NCBI RefSeq assembly: GCF_002750975.1
Contig: NZ_PEJS01000001.1
Coordinates: forward strand, 2,170,001-2,234,000
Length of the DNA: 64,000 bases
DNA from: Stenotrophomonas indicatrix
GTDB taxonomy: Bacteria > Pseudomonadota > Gammaproteobacteria > Xanthomonadales > Xanthomonadaceae
Reading direction: 5' to 3'
In this document: positions 35,117 to 44,520 of the stretch, one piece after another
Layout: each line of letters begins with the position of its first letter
Numbering within the stretch: position 1 is the stretch's first letter
Made by a program: the position numbers and the translations under genes
The notes under the pieces: generated by a model
What the model saw: the letters and a program-made list of their open reading frames with translations, nothing else
Told to the model about the DNA's origin: nothing
The model's database searches: none

Positions 35117-37096
35117 TCAACGGCTCAGGTGCAGGAACTGCAGGTGCCGTTCGTACTGGCTGATGATGTCGTTGATGATCTGCTTGCGGCTGTAGCCGAC
35201 CAGGTCGTAGTCCTGGCTACCCTCGTACAGATGCACTTCGGCGCGGTAGTAGCGCTGGTTGCGCAGCTGCTGCGCGGCGAAGGACGGGGTCAGGTAGCCA
35301 CTGAGGATCACCCGGTACTGGAAGTCCTGTTGCTCGCCGTGGTTGACCGACAGCTCCATGTCGCCCGCTTCGAACCGCGTCTGCACGTCCCAGCCCTGCT
35401 CGCGCAGCTGCTCGGCCACCGCCTCCATCGCCGGCTTCACCGTGTCGTCCATGAAGCGGTACACCTGGTCGCGTACCGGGAAGTGCATGGCCTGGGTCAG
35501 GCGCTGGCGCCAGCCCTGGTGGTGGCGGTCATCGCCGATCAGCGGCGATGGCCTGAACTGCTGCGCGCGCTTGCGGTGCGACTCGTCACTGAAGGCACGG
35601 GTCAGGCCCCACATCATCAACAGCAGCACCGCCGAGAACGGCAAAGAGGCGAGCACCACTGCTGATTTCAGCGCATCGATGCTGCCGGCCAGCAGCAGGC
35701 CGGCGGTCAGCACCGCGATCACCGTGCCCCAGAACACGCGCAGCCAGCGCGGGCCATCGTCCTCCGGCGCACCGCCATGCGAGGACAGCGTGGACAGCAC
35801 CACCGCCCCGGAATCGGCCGACGTCACGAAGAAGATGAAGCTGACCAGCACGGTCACCCCGATCACCACCTTGCTCCACGGGTAGCCATCCAGCAACGCA
35901 TACAGCACCGTCGGTGGGTCATCCACCGCCAGCTGCGCCAACTGCTGCTGGCCATGGTGCAGCACCTGGTCCAGCGCGCTGTTGCCGAAGATCGACAGCC
36001 ACGCCAGGGTGAAGCCGAGCGGGATCAGCAATACGCCGAACACGAACTCGCGGATGGTGCGGCCGCGCGAGATGCGCGCGATGAACAGGCCGACGAACGG
36101 CGCCCAGCCGATCCACCAGGCCCAGTAGAACACCGTCCAGCCGCCCAGCCATTCCGGCCGGCCGCCATAGGCGTATACGTCGAAACTCTTGCCCACCACG
36201 CTGCCCAGGTAGTCACCCAGGTTCTGCATCAGCGTGCTGAGCAGGTACTGCGTGGGACCGGCGCACAGCATGAACAGCACCAGCGCGATCGCCAGCAGCA
36301 TGTTGATGTTGGCCATCCAGCGCACGCCCTTCTCCACGCCGGACACGGCCACTGCGACCGCCGCGCCCATCATCGCCACCACCAGCAGGATCTGCACCAT
36401 GTTCGAGTGCGGCACGTTGAACAGGTGCGACAGCCCAGCGTTGAGATGCAGCACGCCAAAGCCCATGTCCGCGCCGATGCCGAACACGGTGGCGACGATG
36501 CCCAGGGCGTCGACGGTATAGCCGATGGGGCCATTGATGCGCTTGCCGATCAATGGATACAGCGCCGAGCGCAGCGCCAGTGGCAGGTTGTGCCGGTAGG
36601 CGAAATAGGCCATCGCCATCGCCGCCAGCGCGAACACGCCCCAGCCGTGCAGGCCCCAGTGCAGGAACAGCAGCTGCATGGCCTGGCGCGCACCGGCCTC
36701 GCCCGCGGCCGGATCACCCTGCGGCGGCTGCAGGTAGTGGGTCAGCGGCTCGGAAACGCAGAAGAAGAACAGGGTGATGCTGATGCCTGCTGCGAACAGC
36801 ATGCCGGCCCAGGAGAGGTAGCTGAACTCCGGTTCGTCATGGTCGGCACCGAGCTTGATGCCGCCGTACTTGGACAGCGCCACGCCGACCACGAACACCA
36901 GGTACAGGGTCATCGCCAGCAGGTAGTACCAGCCGACGTTGAGCGCGGCCCAGTCCTGCGCCTTGACCAGCAGGCGACCGGCGCCGATCGGATACAGGCT
37001 GACGAACAGTGCGAAGGCAACGACTACGATCGCCGCGAAGGCGAAGACGGGCCGCAGGGTTCGCACCGGCTGATGTTGAGGCTCCAGTGCTTCCAT
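35117..37096 (-). CDS. betT: BCCT family choline/betaine transporter (BetT type)
   Basis: A 659-residue inner-membrane carrier with twelve helices and the tryptophan-rich BCCT signature FYWAWWIGWAPFVGLFIARISRG split across residues ~330-352. A glycine-rich helix near GIGADMGFGVLHL and a C-terminal cytosolic tail of ~150 residues (ending HLQFLHLSR) fit BetT-like osmosensing choline importers. No betAB or betI genes are adjacent. Choline, betaine or a related trimethylamine is the likely substrate. Confidence 0.87.
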   Translation of the reverse strand: MEALEPQHQPVRTLRPVFAFAAIVVVAFALFVSLYPIGAGRLLVKAQDWAALNVGWYYLLAMTLYLVFVVGVALSKYGGIKLGADHDEPEFSYLSWAGMLFAAGISITLFFFCVSEPLTHYLQPPQGDPAAGEAGARQAMQLLFLHWGLHGWGVFALAAMAMAYFAYRHNLPLALRSALYPLIGKRINGPIGYTVDALGIVATVFGIGADMGFGVLHLNAGLSHLFNVPHSNMVQILLVVAMMGAAVAVAVSGVEKGVRWMANINMLLAIALVLFMLCAGPTQYLLSTLMQNLGDYLGSVVGKSFDVYAYGGRPEWLGGWTVFYWAWWIGWAPFVGLFIARISRGRTIREFVFGVLLIPLGFTLAWLSIFGNSALDQVLHHGQQQLAQLAVDDPPTVLYALLDGYPWSKVVIGVTVLVSFIFFVTSADSGAVVLSTLSSHGGAPEDDGPRWLRVFWGTVIAVLTAGLLLAGSIDALKSAVVLASLPFSAVLLLMMWGLTRAFSDESHRKRAQQFRPSPLIGDDRHHQGWRQRLTQAMHFPVRDQVYRFMDDTVKPAMEAVAEQLREQGWDVQTRFEAGDMELSVNHGEQQDFQYRVILSGYLTPSFAAQQLRNQRYYRAEVHLYEGSQDYDLVGYSRKQIINDIISQYERHLQFLHLSR

Positions 37097-37297
37097 GGGC
37101 AGCCATCTCCGGATCGATCAAAGAGTAAGCCGCCGGATTCTGGCTGAATCGCAGTGGACACAGGATGAAGTCGTGGCATCGCGCAGGCACGATCGGCTGG
37201 ATTTCCGTGCTACGCGCGCGCCTGCAGACCGGCGGGCGTGCCGGGCGGCGTTGTCACTTTGGTCCGATTACGACACGCCGCGTCCGGCACCGACGAT

Positions 37298-37678
37298 TCA
37301 CCCCATCACATGCACGGCGCACAGCTTGTTGCCGTCGGGATCACGCAGGTAGGCCAGGTACAACTGGCGCCCGGCCTTGTGCCGCACGCCGGCCGGGTCT
37401 TCCACCGCGGTACCGCCGTGGGCGACCCCCGCTTCCTGCCAGGCATGCACCGCCTGCGGGTCTGCCAGCGCAAAGCCGATGGTGCCGCCGTTGGCATGGC
37501 ACGCCGCCTCGCCATCAATGGGCGGGATGACCATGAACATCCGTCCATCCTTGATATAGACCAGCTTGCCCTCGTCATCGAACACGCCTGCACGACCGCC
37601 GATGGCAGTGAACAAGGCATCGTAGAAGCGGCGGGAAGCCGCCATGTCGTTGGTTCCGACGGTGACGTGACTGAACAT
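37298..37678 (-). CDS. VOC family protein (glyoxalase/bleomycin-resistance fold)
   Basis: A 126-residue vicinal oxygen chelate protein: MFSHVTVGTNDMAASRRFYD opens the first beta-alpha-beta unit and YLAYLRDPDGNKLCAVH closes the second, with the metal-binding His and Glu-equivalent positions only partly kept. The ATG at 37678 is chosen on homology; the frame beyond it is unlikely. Function unknown. It borders the anomalous NTPase gene. Confidence 0.8.
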   Translation of the reverse strand: MFSHVTVGTNDMAASRRFYDALFTAIGGRAGVFDDEGKLVYIKDGRMFMVIPPIDGEAACHANGGTIGFALADPQAVHAWQEAGVAHGGTAVEDPAGVRHKAGRQLYLAYLRDPDGNKLCAVHVMG

Positions 37679-37832
37679 GCGGGCACTCCGTTGCGGGAAA
37701 GCCTGAGTGTCGGCCAGCCCGCCGTCTGTCGCAATGGCAGGCATGACCGAGCGTAGCCGGCCCAACAAATGCTGATAATCTTGGACGTTACGAACCATCG
37801 ACAAATGACAGACAGACGGCACGGAGGCCCAA

Positions 37833-39503
37833 GTGGATAGCGTACTGATCAGCACCGAGGCGTATTCACAGTTGGCCGATCAATTGAGAGCGGCTCTGCT
37901 CAGCAAATCTGTTCGTGCGATGTCTGTGTCGGGACCATGGGGGACAGGGAAGACACACTGCGTTCGTTCGACGCTCAAAGCGAACAGGCGGGAAGCGGCA
38001 TTTGCCTCGCTCTTCAGCGTCAAGAGCATCAACAACCTGAAACTGACCCTGCTCGACAACATCGTCGCTGAGCAGGGAGGGATCCGCGGTTGGCTGGCGA
38101 GAAGAACGAAAGCCGATCGCGATGTCTATGGTGCAGCCATTGAAAAGCTCTATTCCGGAGCGGCCATTGCCAATGATCTTGCGTTGATCGCCTTCAGGAG
38201 CGCTGTCCGCGGAAAGGTGATCGTTCTCGATGACCTTGAACGAAAGCATCCTGATCTGGATATCGACGAAGTCGCTGGCTTCATCGACGAGCTGATGGAA
38301 CTCAGCGCTTGCCGAGTCATCCTAATAATGAACAGCGAGCGGCTGACAGATCACACGAAGTGGATGCAGATCCGCGAGAAGATAATTGACCGGGAGTTGT
38401 TCTACTCTCCAACCCCGCAGGAGTCCACGGCCATCGCACTTCCCGGTCATCATCTGGCTGGGATGATTACCCCCCTGATCACTGGCTGCGGCATCACCAA
38501 TATCAGGGCGATCAGGCGGATCGCACTGGAAATTGATTGGCTGGGCGAAAAGAAGTATTCACAAGGCAAGCCGCTTCGGGAATTCCTTGCATCATTCATA
38601 CTGATGATGGGCGCCAATCTTCACGCATTGGGGCAGCAAGGGGTGATGGCCAAGATCGCTCCCGACCGGACCGGCAGCATCAAGCAGCATGATCAATTCA
38701 GAAACGCTTGCAGCACTCTGCTCATCGACCCCGATAACGAATTCATCGACAGCATAGATCTCTTTCTTCGTACTGGCGCCATGCCCAGCGAGCGCATAGC
38801 ATCGGTGCTGGACAGAAGGTGCACGACCGAGCGTGTCAGCGAGCTGCAATTCGAATCCATCGCGGTTCGAAACGATTACTTCTGGGACATCGACTGGAGC
38901 GACGAGGAAGCGCTGGATTATTGTCTGGAATTGTGCACGGAATCGGCCAGTTTCGGTGATCCGCATCTTCTCAGCCACATCCTGCAGACGCTGGAACTGA
39001 TCGGAGGCCCGGAAGTGCTGCAATCCGCCTCACCGGCCCTGTCCACTTTCAGAACCACGCTGGAACGGCAACCCCGCGAATTCACCTCGCAGAACTACCA
39101 CCCGGCGATCCTCAACGTCCTGGCGTCCCTGCAGCACCCACCTCCGGAAGGGGCCTCAACAAGGCCAGCAGTGAAAGACGATAGGATGCACGCCCTGGCT
39201 ACCGGAGGGTTCGCATACGCACCAGTCCTGAAACTCTCAACTACCCGGTCTTCTTTCGTTGAACAGCTGGGGTCCATGGATGCTGCGGATATGCGTTATG
39301 TCGTACCCGCGATGCTAAACAGGTGCGCGAACATCATCCCCAATTGCGAACATCCGGATCTCGAGGCAGCGAAGGCTTTCCAGGAAGCGTGCACTCAATA
39401 CGTCGATGACAATCCACGGACCAAACGGGCGCGCCTGATTAGTGCCGCGATGACGGGCGATTATCCTGCGGGCCAGCTGGAATCCGCCCGTAACGTTGAC
39501 TGA
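37833..39503 (+). CDS. KAP-type P-loop NTPase, probable acquired gene
   Basis: A 556-residue protein starting at GTG 37833 with a GGAGG site nine bases upstream. The Walker A motif is GPWGTGKT (residues 34-41), the Walker B motif is VIVLDDLER (129-137), followed by a sensor-like CRVILIMNSERL and the KAP-family NIRAIRRIALEI helix. About 280 C-terminal residues have no recognised domain. No membrane helix or signal is seen. The gene is visibly AT-richer than its neighbours, uses codons rare here (ATA, AGA, AGG), and stands alone between core-type genes. KAP NTPases include anti-phage proteins such as PifA. A defence role is inference; a general signalling NTPase is possible. Confidence 0.7.
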   Translation: MDSVLISTEAYSQLADQLRAALLSKSVRAMSVSGPWGTGKTHCVRSTLKANRREAAFASLFSVKSINNLKLTLLDNIVAEQGGIRGWLARRTKADRDVYGAAIEKLYSGAAIANDLALIAFRSAVRGKVIVLDDLERKHPDLDIDEVAGFIDELMELSACRVILIMNSERLTDHTKWMQIREKIIDRELFYSPTPQESTAIALPGHHLAGMITPLITGCGITNIRAIRRIALEIDWLGEKKYSQGKPLREFLASFILMMGANLHALGQQGVMAKIAPDRTGSIKQHDQFRNACSTLLIDPDNEFIDSIDLFLRTGAMPSERIASVLDRRCTTERVSELQFESIAVRNDYFWDIDWSDEEALDYCLELCTESASFGDPHLLSHILQTLELIGGPEVLQSASPALSTFRTTLERQPREFTSQNYHPAILNVLASLQHPPPEGASTRPAVKDDRMHALATGGFAYAPVLKLSTTRSSFVEQLGSMDAADMRYVVPAMLNRCANIIPNCEHPDLEAAKAFQEACTQYVDDNPRTKRARLISAAMTGDYPAGQLESARNVD

Positions 39504-39506
39504 AGT

Positions 39507-39523
39507 GGGTGGATGAATTCCAC
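39507..39523. terminator. Hairpin after the NTPase gene
   Basis: GGTGGA-TGAAT-TCCACC follows the NTPase stop closely, between it and the convergent mdtI gene. No U-tract is evident, so it is a weak terminator candidate. Confidence 0.4.
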
Positions 39524-39569
39524 CGCAACTGCGCCATGGAGCTGAAACGAACAGCCGCACCACGACAGA

Positions 39570-39890
39570 TCACGCCGTACTGAGCAGCAGCACGGCCGCC
39601 GTGACCAGGCCGATGCCGATCCAACCGATCGGGCGCAGACGGTTGCCGAACAACAGGCGACCACACGTGGCCGTGCCGATCACGCCGATCGCGCCCCACA
39701 TCGCATAGGCGGTGGCCAGGTCCATGTAGCGCACGGCCTGGCCCAGCAGAGCGAAGGCGATCCAGACCAGCACGATGGCGCCGACACCCCAACGCCAGCG
39801 ACGGAAGCCATCGGACTTGGCCACCATCATGTTGGCGGCCACATCGATCAGCGCCGAGCAGATCACGAAAAACAAGGCCATCAAGTTCAT
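39570..39890 (-). CDS. mdtI: SMR family transporter subunit MdtI
   Basis: A 106-residue four-helix small multidrug resistance protein. The family glutamate near residue 14 is replaced by aspartate in ALIDVAANMM, and AYAMWGAIGVIGTA is the conserved helix 3. Paired SMR subunits such as MdtIJ export spermidine. The start overlaps the mdtJ stop as TGATG, which suits a heterodimer made in equal amounts. Confidence 0.82.
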   Translation of the reverse strand: MNLMALFFVICSALIDVAANMMVAKSDGFRRWRWGVGAIVLVWIAFALLGQAVRYMDLATAYAMWGAIGVIGTATCGRLLFGNRLRPIGWIGIGLVTAAVLLLSTA

Positions 39891-40243
39891 CAGTGCGCCT
39901 CCCCGAGGGTGACACAGACGATGCCGACCACCGCCAGCACCAGACCGGCCAGCTGCTGCAGCGACAGGCTCTCACCGAACACGCTGATGCCGACCACGGT
40001 CAGCAGGGTCAGGCCCAGGCCTTCCCACACCGCATAGGCCACGCCGACGGCGATGCGGCGCACCGACAGCGCCAGGAAGTAATAGGAAAGCGCCAGCGCG
40101 GCGGCCATCACCACATAGCCGGTCCAGCCGCCATCGCGGGCGGCATGGGCCATGAAGGACGTGCCGACCACTTCGGCGACGATCGCCACGGTCAGGCAGG
40201 CCCAGGCGACGAAGGCGCCACGGGCGGGAACAGTACAGGACAT
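39890..40243 (-). CDS. mdtJ: SMR family transporter subunit MdtJ
   Basis: A 117-residue four-helix SMR subunit with the conserved glutamate in VAIVAEVVGTSFM near residue 20, AYAVWEGLGLTLLT in helix 3 and a final VVGIVCVTLGE helix. It forms the partner of MdtI. The ATG at 40243 has an AAGGAG site; an earlier in-frame ATG at 40276 has none. A LysR regulator is encoded divergently and may control the pair. Confidence 0.82.
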   Translation of the reverse strand: MSCTVPARGAFVAWACLTVAIVAEVVGTSFMAHAARDGGWTGYVVMAAALALSYYFLALSVRRIAVGVAYAVWEGLGLTLLTVVGISVFGESLSLQQLAGLVLAVVGIVCVTLGEAH

Positions 40244-40283
40244 GTGAAGCTCCTTGCGGGACGGGGACCGCGCCACGTCATCA

Positions 40284-40306
40284 GTAGATCCACGCCGTGC
40301 GTGGAT
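40284..40306 (+). repeat. SMAG palindrome, GATCCACGC subtype, between mdtJ and lysR
   Basis: GTAGATCCACGCCGTGCGTGGAT: a GTAG head and a TCCACGC..GCGTGGA stem, the same subtype as at 26434-26457 and 46284-46306. It lies in the divergent gap, which is unusual for these elements. Confidence 0.75.
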
Positions 40307-40404
40307 GATCCGGAACGCCCGCGCAGACAGGGGCGACGGCGGTCAGTATCATCGTCTTTTACGGTGGTATCAAAATGGATTCCATCGACAGGAGCGATGG
40401 ATCA

Positions 40405-41256
40405 ATGCCCTATTCTCCCGAATCCCTGCAGGCCTTCGTCGAGGCCGCCGCGCTGGGCTCGTTCTCGGCGGCCGCCCGCCGGCTGCGCAAGACCCAGTCC
40501 ACGGTCAGCACTGCCATTGCCCATCTGGAAGCGGACCTGGGCATGGTTCTGTTCGACCGCAGCGGCCGCTATCCGCAGCTGACCGACGCCGGCCGGCAGG
40601 TGCTGGGCCACGCGCAGGAAATCCTTGCCGCCGACGCGCGCCTGCAGCAACTGAGCGTGCGCCTGGCCGCACCCGTGGAGCCACGCCTGACCGTGGTGTT
40701 CTCCGATGTCTACCAGCTCGATCCGGCGCAACGTGTGCTGCAGCGGTTTGCCGAGGCATTTCCCGAGATCGAGCTGGAATGGCTGGATGCCGAGGGGCGC
40801 GACGTGCTGGAACTGGTGGATGCTGGCCGCGCCGGGCTGGGCCTGCTGCCGCGCCAGGCGCAGTACCCCGATGCGCTGGTGGCCCAGCCGTTGGCCCACC
40901 ACAGCGAACTGGCGGTGTACGTGGCCAGCGACCATCCGCTGGCGCAGGCCGGCGTGCGTGCGGCGGCGCAACTGGCCCGGCACCGGCAGGTGCGGCTGAG
41001 TGCGCAGGTCGACCACGCACCGCCGATCAGCGGGCCGGCATGGACCGCGTCGGACTACCTGATGGTGATGGAGATGGCCGAGGACGGCATCGGCTGGGCC
41101 GAACTGCCGCGTGCGCTGGTGCAGCGCTACGACCGGGGCCGCCTGCTGGAACTGCGCGTGCCGGGCTGGCCGCGCCGCATCCACAGCGACCTGGTGTGGC
41201 GCCGCGATACGCCACCGGGGCCGGCAGCGTTGTGGTGGGCCGAGGCGTTGGGGTGA
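40405..41256 (+). CDS. LysR family transcriptional regulator
   Basis: A 283-residue LysR protein. The N-terminal winged helix reads GSFSAAARRLRKTQSTVSTAIAHLE across residues ~20-44, followed by the effector domain. The ATG at 40405 has AGGAG at the right distance; an ATG at 40375 would add ten residues. It is divergent from mdtJI and so is the likely regulator of that exporter. Effector unknown. Confidence 0.87.
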   Translation: MPYSPESLQAFVEAAALGSFSAAARRLRKTQSTVSTAIAHLEADLGMVLFDRSGRYPQLTDAGRQVLGHAQEILAADARLQQLSVRLAAPVEPRLTVVFSDVYQLDPAQRVLQRFAEAFPEIELEWLDAEGRDVLELVDAGRAGLGLLPRQAQYPDALVAQPLAHHSELAVYVASDHPLAQAGVRAAAQLARHRQVRLSAQVDHAPPISGPAWTASDYLMVMEMAEDGIGWAELPRALVQRYDRGRLLELRVPGWPRRIHSDLVWRRDTPPGPAALWWAEALG

Positions 41257-41257
41257 G

Positions 41258-41321
41258 GTAGTGCCGGCCGCTGGCCGGCATCCCCTTGCCCCGTGGTTGC
41301 CGGCCAGCGGCCGGCGCTACC
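41258..41321. repeat. Inverted pair of SMAG palindromes between lysR and the carboxypeptidase
   Basis: A plus copy (41258-41283) and a minus copy (41297-41321) of the GTGCCGGCC..GGCCGGC subtype separate two convergent genes and may act as a shared terminator. Confidence 0.85.
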
Positions 41322-41323
41322 GA

Positions 41324-42244
41324 TCAACGATGGGCGAGCGCGTAATCGAGCGCCGAGCACACCGCCGCCACCTGCGCGTCGTTGCACTGCTGCGGCGTCG
41401 CGCGGGGGCTGTCCGGGTAGACCTCGGTGGTGGTGGTGTACTTCGCCCCGGTGATGCCCGCACACAGGCCCAGCGACACCAGCGCGTACTCGATCACGCC
41501 GTGCGCGACCACTGGCGAACCGATGATCTCGCCCTTGTCGTCAGCCGGTGCGATATGGGTCACCTTCTCCACTTCGGCGACCACGGCCTGCTGGAAGGCC
41601 GGCTGCGGATTCCCGCTGTCGTCCACCAGGTAGAAGCCATCGGGAATCAGGCCCGGTTCGAACGGCTTGCCATCGCGCGCGGCGAGTGCGGGACGGAACT
41701 CGCTCTCGTCGCTGTCGGTGGTTTCGTGCAGGTCGATATGCAGCACGAACTGGCCCTTCAACGGTGCGATCAGTTCGATCAGCGCCGTCGATTCGCGGGC
41801 CGGGCCGTCAGCGCGGAAATTGCGGTTCGGGTCGATCGCATCGAAGTTCCAACGGTTGATGCGCTCGAAGCCCCACGGATTCACGCACGGCGCGACCAGA
41901 AGGTTGGCCTTGCCGGCGTAGTGGGCGGCATGTTTTTCGAGGAACTCCAGCGCGCCCATTACGCCACTGGTCTCGTAGCCATGCACGCCGCCGGTCACCA
42001 GCGCGGCCGGCAACGCCGGGTTCCAGTCGCGGCTGCGCAGGGCGAACAGGGTGTAGGTCTCGCCTGCATAGTCGAGCTGGCCGTAGGCCACCTTGTCGAA
42101 ATGCCCGGCCAGTGCGTCGATGCGCGGCAGCACCTCCTCGTCGTAACGGCGCAGGCGCTGCTGGCGCGCACGCCACTGCTCCCTTTCCGCAACGCCCCAC
42201 GGCTGGCCAGGGGTACCGACGGGGTAGAAAGCAGCAGTGGACAT
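41324..42244 (-). CDS. M14 family metallocarboxypeptidase
   Basis: A 306-residue zinc carboxypeptidase of the M14/AstE-AspA type. Zinc ligands are in GGVHGYETSG (HxxE, near residue 85) and in LHIDLHET (His near residue 171), and a catalytic Glu is expected near TTTTEVYPDSP. No signal peptide is seen, so it is probably cytosolic. The ATG at 42244 is chosen. Substrate unknown; a peptide or an amide-linked ligand is likely. A Fur-box receptor is divergent from it. Confidence 0.83.
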   Translation of the reverse strand: MSTAAFYPVGTPGQPWGVAEREQWRARQQRLRRYDEEVLPRIDALAGHFDKVAYGQLDYAGETYTLFALRSRDWNPALPAALVTGGVHGYETSGVMGALEFLEKHAAHYAGKANLLVAPCVNPWGFERINRWNFDAIDPNRNFRADGPARESTALIELIAPLKGQFVLHIDLHETTDSDESEFRPALAARDGKPFEPGLIPDGFYLVDDSGNPQPAFQQAVVAEVEKVTHIAPADDKGEIIGSPVVAHGVIEYALVSLGLCAGITGAKYTTTTEVYPDSPRATPQQCNDAQVAAVCSALDYALAHR

Positions 42245-42335
42245 GGCAGTTCTCAGCGGGTCAGGAGGCAATCGGCCACTTTACCACCGGGCCAAAGCGC
42301 TGAACGGCGGACCGATTCCAATGGCGAATGGAATC

Positions 42336-42354
42336 AGCAATAATTCTCATTTAC
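42336..42354 (+). promoter_or_regulatory. Fur box upstream of the TonB-dependent receptor
   Basis: AGCAATAATTCTCATTTAC; its complement contains AAATGAGAATTATT, a strong match to the iron box. It lies 22 bp before the receptor ATG at 42376 and 92 bp before the divergent carboxypeptidase start. Confidence 0.75.
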
Positions 42355-42375
42355 GACCTTCCACGCCCCGCACCG

Positions 42376-44457
42376 ATGCCTATCCCTGCCCCGCAACCGG
42401 CCCGCCTGCCCCTGGCTGCCGCCCTCGCCCTGTGCGTGTTTCCGGCCGCCAGCGCGCTCGCGCAGGACAGCGCCACCACGCTCGACAGCATCCAGGTGTC
42501 GGGTAGTTGGTTGGGCACCGGCCTGCACGACAGCGTCAAGAGCTTCGCTGGCGCGCGTACCGTGGTCGATCGCCAGCGCATCGAGGCCAGCGGCGCCGCC
42601 AGCCTGGGCGATGCCATGCGCCGCATTCCCGGCGTGCAGGTCACCGACAACTCCGGCACCGCTGGCAGCTCGGTCTCGCTCAACATCGGCGTGCGCGGCC
42701 TGACCGGCCGTTACTCGCCGCGCTCGACCGTCCTGCTGGACGGCGTGCCACTGGCGGTTGCGCCGTACGGCCAGCCACAGCTCTCCTTCGCCCCGGCCAG
42801 CCTGGCCAACATCGAATCGATCGACGTGGTACGCGGCGGCGGTGCGGTGCGCTACGGGCCGCAGAATGTCGGCGGCATCATCAACTTCAGCACCCGCGCG
42901 ATTCCGACTGCGGCCGGCCTGCACGGCGAGGCCGGCGTGCGCTACAGCGCTTACGACCACGGCGGCGGCGACAGCACCCAGTACAACACGTTCCTCGGCG
43001 GCACCGCCGACAACGGCCTGGGCATGGCCCTGCTGTATTCGGGGCAGGACGGCCGCGGCTGGCGCCAGGGCAGCGATGACCGCTTCGATGATCTGGCGCT
43101 GAAGTTCGCCTATGCCATCGACGCACAGCAGGAGCTGCGTGCCAAGCTGTCGTACTACGACGTGCGCTCTCTGACTCCGGGCGGCCTGACCCGCGCCCAG
43201 TACCAGGCCGATCCGTTCCAGAACACCCGCCCGTCCGACTTCTGGAAGGGCCATCGCACCGGCATCGACCTGGGCTACACCAACACGCTGTCGGAGAACA
43301 GCGAGTTCGAGGTGCTGGCGTATTACAACGAAAGCAACCGGGCCAGTTCGCTGATCAACGCGGCCAACACACAGATCACGGTGCAGCCGCGCGACTACCG
43401 TGTGCTCGGCATCGAGCCGCGCTACACCCAGCGCCTGCACTGGGGCAGCAGCGTGCACGACATCACCGCCGGCTACCGCTTCCTGCGCGAGCGTGGCAAC
43501 GACCGCAGCTACACCGTTACCCGCCGTACCGGTGCGACCGGCGCGACCACCCGCTTCGACAACGCCACCGATGCGCACTCGTTCTACGTTGATGACCGCA
43601 TCGCCATCGGCCAGTGGCGGATCACGCCCGGCGTGCGCATGGAGTGGATCGACATGGACCGCCGCCAGGCCGGCGGCGGCGCGACCTTCAGCAGCCGCAA
43701 CGACAAGGCCCTGCCCTCGCTCAACGTCGCCTACCTGCTGACCCCGCAGCTGACCGTGTTCGGCAACTACACCACCTCGTTCGGGCCGGTGCAGAACATC
43801 CAGTTGAACTCGCAGAGCGCGACCAATCCGCTGAACCCGGAAATCGCCAGGACCACCGAGCTGGGCGCGCGTTGGCAGGATGGCGGGCTGCGTGCGGAAG
43901 TGACCGTGTTCAAGATGCGCTTCGACAACCAGATCCTGCAGGTGCCGGGCATCACCCCGCCCACCTTCCAGAACATCGGCGCCACCGACCACAAGGGCGT
44001 GGAAAGCGCGATCGAGTACCGCTTTGCCGAAAGCAGCGCGCTGGCCGGGCTGGAACTGTACGCGAACTACACCTGGACCAAGGCCATCCAGCAGTCCGGC
44101 GACAACCGCGGCCTCGATGTGCCGTTCTACGCGCGCGATACCGACAGCGTCGGCGCCCGTTATGCGCTGGCCGGCTGGACCTTCAACGTGTCCAGCACCC
44201 ACCAGAGCGGCCAGTTCTCCGATGCCGCCAACACCTGGGAAGAAGCCGCCGACGCGCGCGTAGGCCGTGTACCCGGCGTACGCCTGTGGAACGCGCAGGC
44301 CGCCTGGCAGCTGCGCTGGCTGGCCGACAGCGAGGTCGCGGTGGGCGTGAACAACCCGGCCGACAAGCGCTGGTACACCCGCAACGTGGATGGCAACGCC
44401 GGGCGCATGGTGGCCGCGCCGCGCACGTTCTACCTGCAGGGCCGCTACCGCTTCTGA
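42376..44457 (+). CDS. Iron-regulated TonB-dependent receptor (FecA-like)
   Basis: A 693-residue siderophore-type receptor. The signal peptide is cleaved near SALAQ, the plug has TLDSIQVSGSW, VRGLTGRYSPRSTVLLDGVPLA and VRGGGAVRYGPQNVGGIINF, and the barrel ends YLQGRYRF. The plug loop resembles FecA-type ferric citrate or xenosiderophore receptors. No FecR/FecI pair and no N-terminal signalling domain are present. The start at 42376 is used because the longer frame begins inside the Fur box. Confidence 0.9.
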   Translation: MPIPAPQPARLPLAAALALCVFPAASALAQDSATTLDSIQVSGSWLGTGLHDSVKSFAGARTVVDRQRIEASGAASLGDAMRRIPGVQVTDNSGTAGSSVSLNIGVRGLTGRYSPRSTVLLDGVPLAVAPYGQPQLSFAPASLANIESIDVVRGGGAVRYGPQNVGGIINFSTRAIPTAAGLHGEAGVRYSAYDHGGGDSTQYNTFLGGTADNGLGMALLYSGQDGRGWRQGSDDRFDDLALKFAYAIDAQQELRAKLSYYDVRSLTPGGLTRAQYQADPFQNTRPSDFWKGHRTGIDLGYTNTLSENSEFEVLAYYNESNRASSLINAANTQITVQPRDYRVLGIEPRYTQRLHWGSSVHDITAGYRFLRERGNDRSYTVTRRTGATGATTRFDNATDAHSFYVDDRIAIGQWRITPGVRMEWIDMDRRQAGGGATFSSRNDKALPSLNVAYLLTPQLTVFGNYTTSFGPVQNIQLNSQSATNPLNPEIARTTELGARWQDGGLRAEVTVFKMRFDNQILQVPGITPPTFQNIGATDHKGVESAIEYRFAESSALAGLELYANYTWTKAIQQSGDNRGLDVPFYARDTDSVGARYALAGWTFNVSSTHQSGQFSDAANTWEEAADARVGRVPGVRLWNAQAAWQLRWLADSEVAVGVNNPADKRWYTRNVDGNAGRMVAAPRTFYLQGRYRF

Positions 44458-44520
44458 GCATGGCAACCGCCTGATGCGGTGACGGTAGCGCTCACGGTGG
44501 CGGCGTATCATGCCGCCACC

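Noticed and set aside
35777..37147. A 456-codon open frame on the plus strand
   Set aside because: It is antisense to the BCCT transporter and rich in His, Gln and Arg, with no domain.
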